Positions 63,154-64,000 of a stretch of 64,000 nucleotides of DNA are shown piece by piece. Below the pieces are notes generated by a model. The model made no database searches. It saw only the letters and a list, made by a program, of their open reading frames with translations, and was not told the origin of the DNA. Within the stretch, counting starts at the first letter, position 1; every line of letters starts with the position of its first letter. The translations under genes and the position numbers were made by a program. Origin of the DNA: Anaerolineae bacterium (GTDB lineage: Bacteria; Chloroflexota; Anaerolineae; 4572-78; J111); the NCBI GenBank assembly GCA_023382535.1, contig JAHDWA010000007.1, positions 124,001 to 188,000 on the forward strand. The letters are read 5' to 3'.

Positions 63154-64000
63154 ATGTTTCAAAAATTAGTAAAAGTAATACTGCCGTGTCTATTGATGCT
63201 ATTTTTTACCGCAGTAAGCTTTGCCTTGGCAGCTCCCCCTTCCCAGGAAGGGGTGACTTGTGAAAAGGATTATGTGGTCCAGGCGAATGACTCGTTAAGT
63301 AAATTGGCCGAAGAACTCTATGGGGATAGGCTGGCCTACCCGGCTATCGTCGATGCCACCAATGCCGCGGCAGCTAAGGGCGGCGCTTATAGTCCTATCG
63401 CTGATCCTGAGGTCCTCGAAGTGGGCCAGACGCTGTGCATACCACCGGCCGCAGATGTCAAAACAATGTTAGGAGACACTAAAGCTGCTGCAAGCGGAAC
63501 GGACAGAGCGATCGAGTTGGCACCGGCGCGGTTTTTCCCGGAAGGGGTAACGGTTGACAAGAACGGGACGTTCTACGTGGGCAGTATGTATGAAGGCTCG
63601 ATTTACAGGGCAGCCGCCGGAGCGAAGGAAGCCGAGCCGTTCATCGAGGCCGGAGCCAATGGCCTGGTGTCGGTATTGGGTCTGTATGCTGACGATGCCA
63701 GCGGGACCTTGTGGGCCTGTTCGTCGGATGCGGGCAACGGCAAGCTGGCCGGGGCAGCCCCGGTGGCCTTGAAAGCCTTTGATCTGAAGACCGGTGCAGC
63801 CAAGGGCAGTTATGAGTTTCCAGGCAGTGGTTTCTGCAACGACATCACGGTCGATGCGGCGGGCAATGTCTATGCCAGCGACTCGTGGAGTCCGCGTCTG
63901 CTGCGGCTGCCGGTCGGCGGCAGCGCTCTGGAAGAGTGGGTCAATGACCCGGTGTTGGGTGTGGAACAGTGGAGCCTGAACGGACTGGATGTGGACCAGG
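63154..64000 (+). CDS. secreted LysM-lactonase fusion, 3' part cut by window edge
   Basis: 282 visible residues. Signal peptide MFQKLVKVILPCLLMLFF to ALAAPP, LysM-type segment (YVVQANDSLSKLAEELYGD to VGQTLCIPP, about 37-98), then a domain almost in line with the cytoplasmic lactonase (FFPEGVTVDKNGTFYVGSM, SDAGNGKLAGAAPVALKAFD, NDPVLGVEQWSLNGLD). LysM would hold it at the cell wall; the propeller would open extracellular lactones. GGGAGGAATAATG start. The 160 bases before it show nothing recognisable. Confidence 0.8.
   Translation, partial: MFQKLVKVILPCLLMLFFTAVSFALAAPPSQEGVTCEKDYVVQANDSLSKLAEELYGDRLAYPAIVDATNAAAAKGGAYSPIADPEVLEVGQTLCIPPAADVKTMLGDTKAAASGTDRAIELAPARFFPEGVTVDKNGTFYVGSMYEGSIYRAAAGAKEAEPFIEAGANGLVSVLGLYADDASGTLWACSSDAGNGKLAGAAPVALKAFDLKTGAAKGSYEFPGSGFCNDITVDAAGNVYASDSWSPRLLRLPVGGSALEEWVNDPVLGVEQWSLNGLDVDQ

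Overview
The window looks like a Chloroflexota (Anaerolineae-type) chromosome carrying an integrated mobile element. The host assignment is inference. It rests on the isoprenoid and geranylgeranyl-reductase gene pairs, secreted proteins with a YLPIIFKP-type motif after an Ig-like domain, abundant short intergenic repeats and high GC; there is no rRNA or tRNA marker.

Positions 1 to about 35.9 kb: a tightly packed block of some 50 genes, all on the minus strand, mostly overlapping by ATGA/TGATG or spaced by a few bases, each with a strong AGGAGG-type ribosome site. No capsid, terminase or integrase is recognisable and the left end is cut. The block holds a replication and recombination kit: a sliding clamp fused to a DNA methyltransferase, a DnaC-like loader beside a probable initiator, a HerA-like ATPase, RecU-like and RecB/Cas4-like nucleases, two HNH proteins and a ParB-like protein. 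It also has an unusually rich DNA-modification kit: four DNA methyltransferase domains, a DndC-like sulfurtransferase, a second PP-loop protein and a possible Mom-like acyltransferase. A spore-photoproduct-lyase-like radical SAM enzyme, an Rmf-like protein and a polynucleotide phosphatase complete it. Five copies of the dyad TAGATATATATCTA sit in or beside its sigma70-type promoters, four of them at exactly the same place next to the -35 box, which points to one element-wide repressor. A noncoding island near 16.6-16.9 kb looks like a small-RNA locus.

About 36-47 kb: ordinary chromosome. Geranylgeranyl-reductase and squalene/phytoene-synthase genes, a 1000-residue FAD/Fe-S oxidase invaded in frame by a short repeat, a Zn protease, SUI1/YciH, a monooxygenase, a secreted protein, aat, a second reductase paralogue and one unknown, with a MITE-like 101-bp repeat.

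47.1-64 kb: a sugar-acid or sugar-phosphate catabolic locus built around a bacterial microcompartment (BMC). A SorC-type regulator and an LsrF-like aldolase face a shell operon. The operon has a UlaD-like decarboxylase fused to a Cys-rich domain, two BMC-H, one BMC-T, one BMC-P vertex protein, a linker protein with an encapsulation-peptide-like tail, and a PanB homologue lacking two key residues. Downstream lie a sugar ABC transporter whose binding protein contains two apparently identical 296-residue copies, an SDR, a UlaE-like 3-epimerase, a lactonase, a class II aldolase/epimerase and a secreted LysM-lactonase cut by the right edge. No aldehyde dehydrogenase, phosphotransacylase or alcohol dehydrogenase is present, so this is not a standard metabolosome. 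The likely logic is uptake, lactone opening and oxidation outside the shell, then decarboxylation/aldol chemistry inside it and epimerisation to a pentose phosphate. I regard this BMC, especially the PanB-like enzyme, and the methyltransferase-clamp fusion as the two most novel items.
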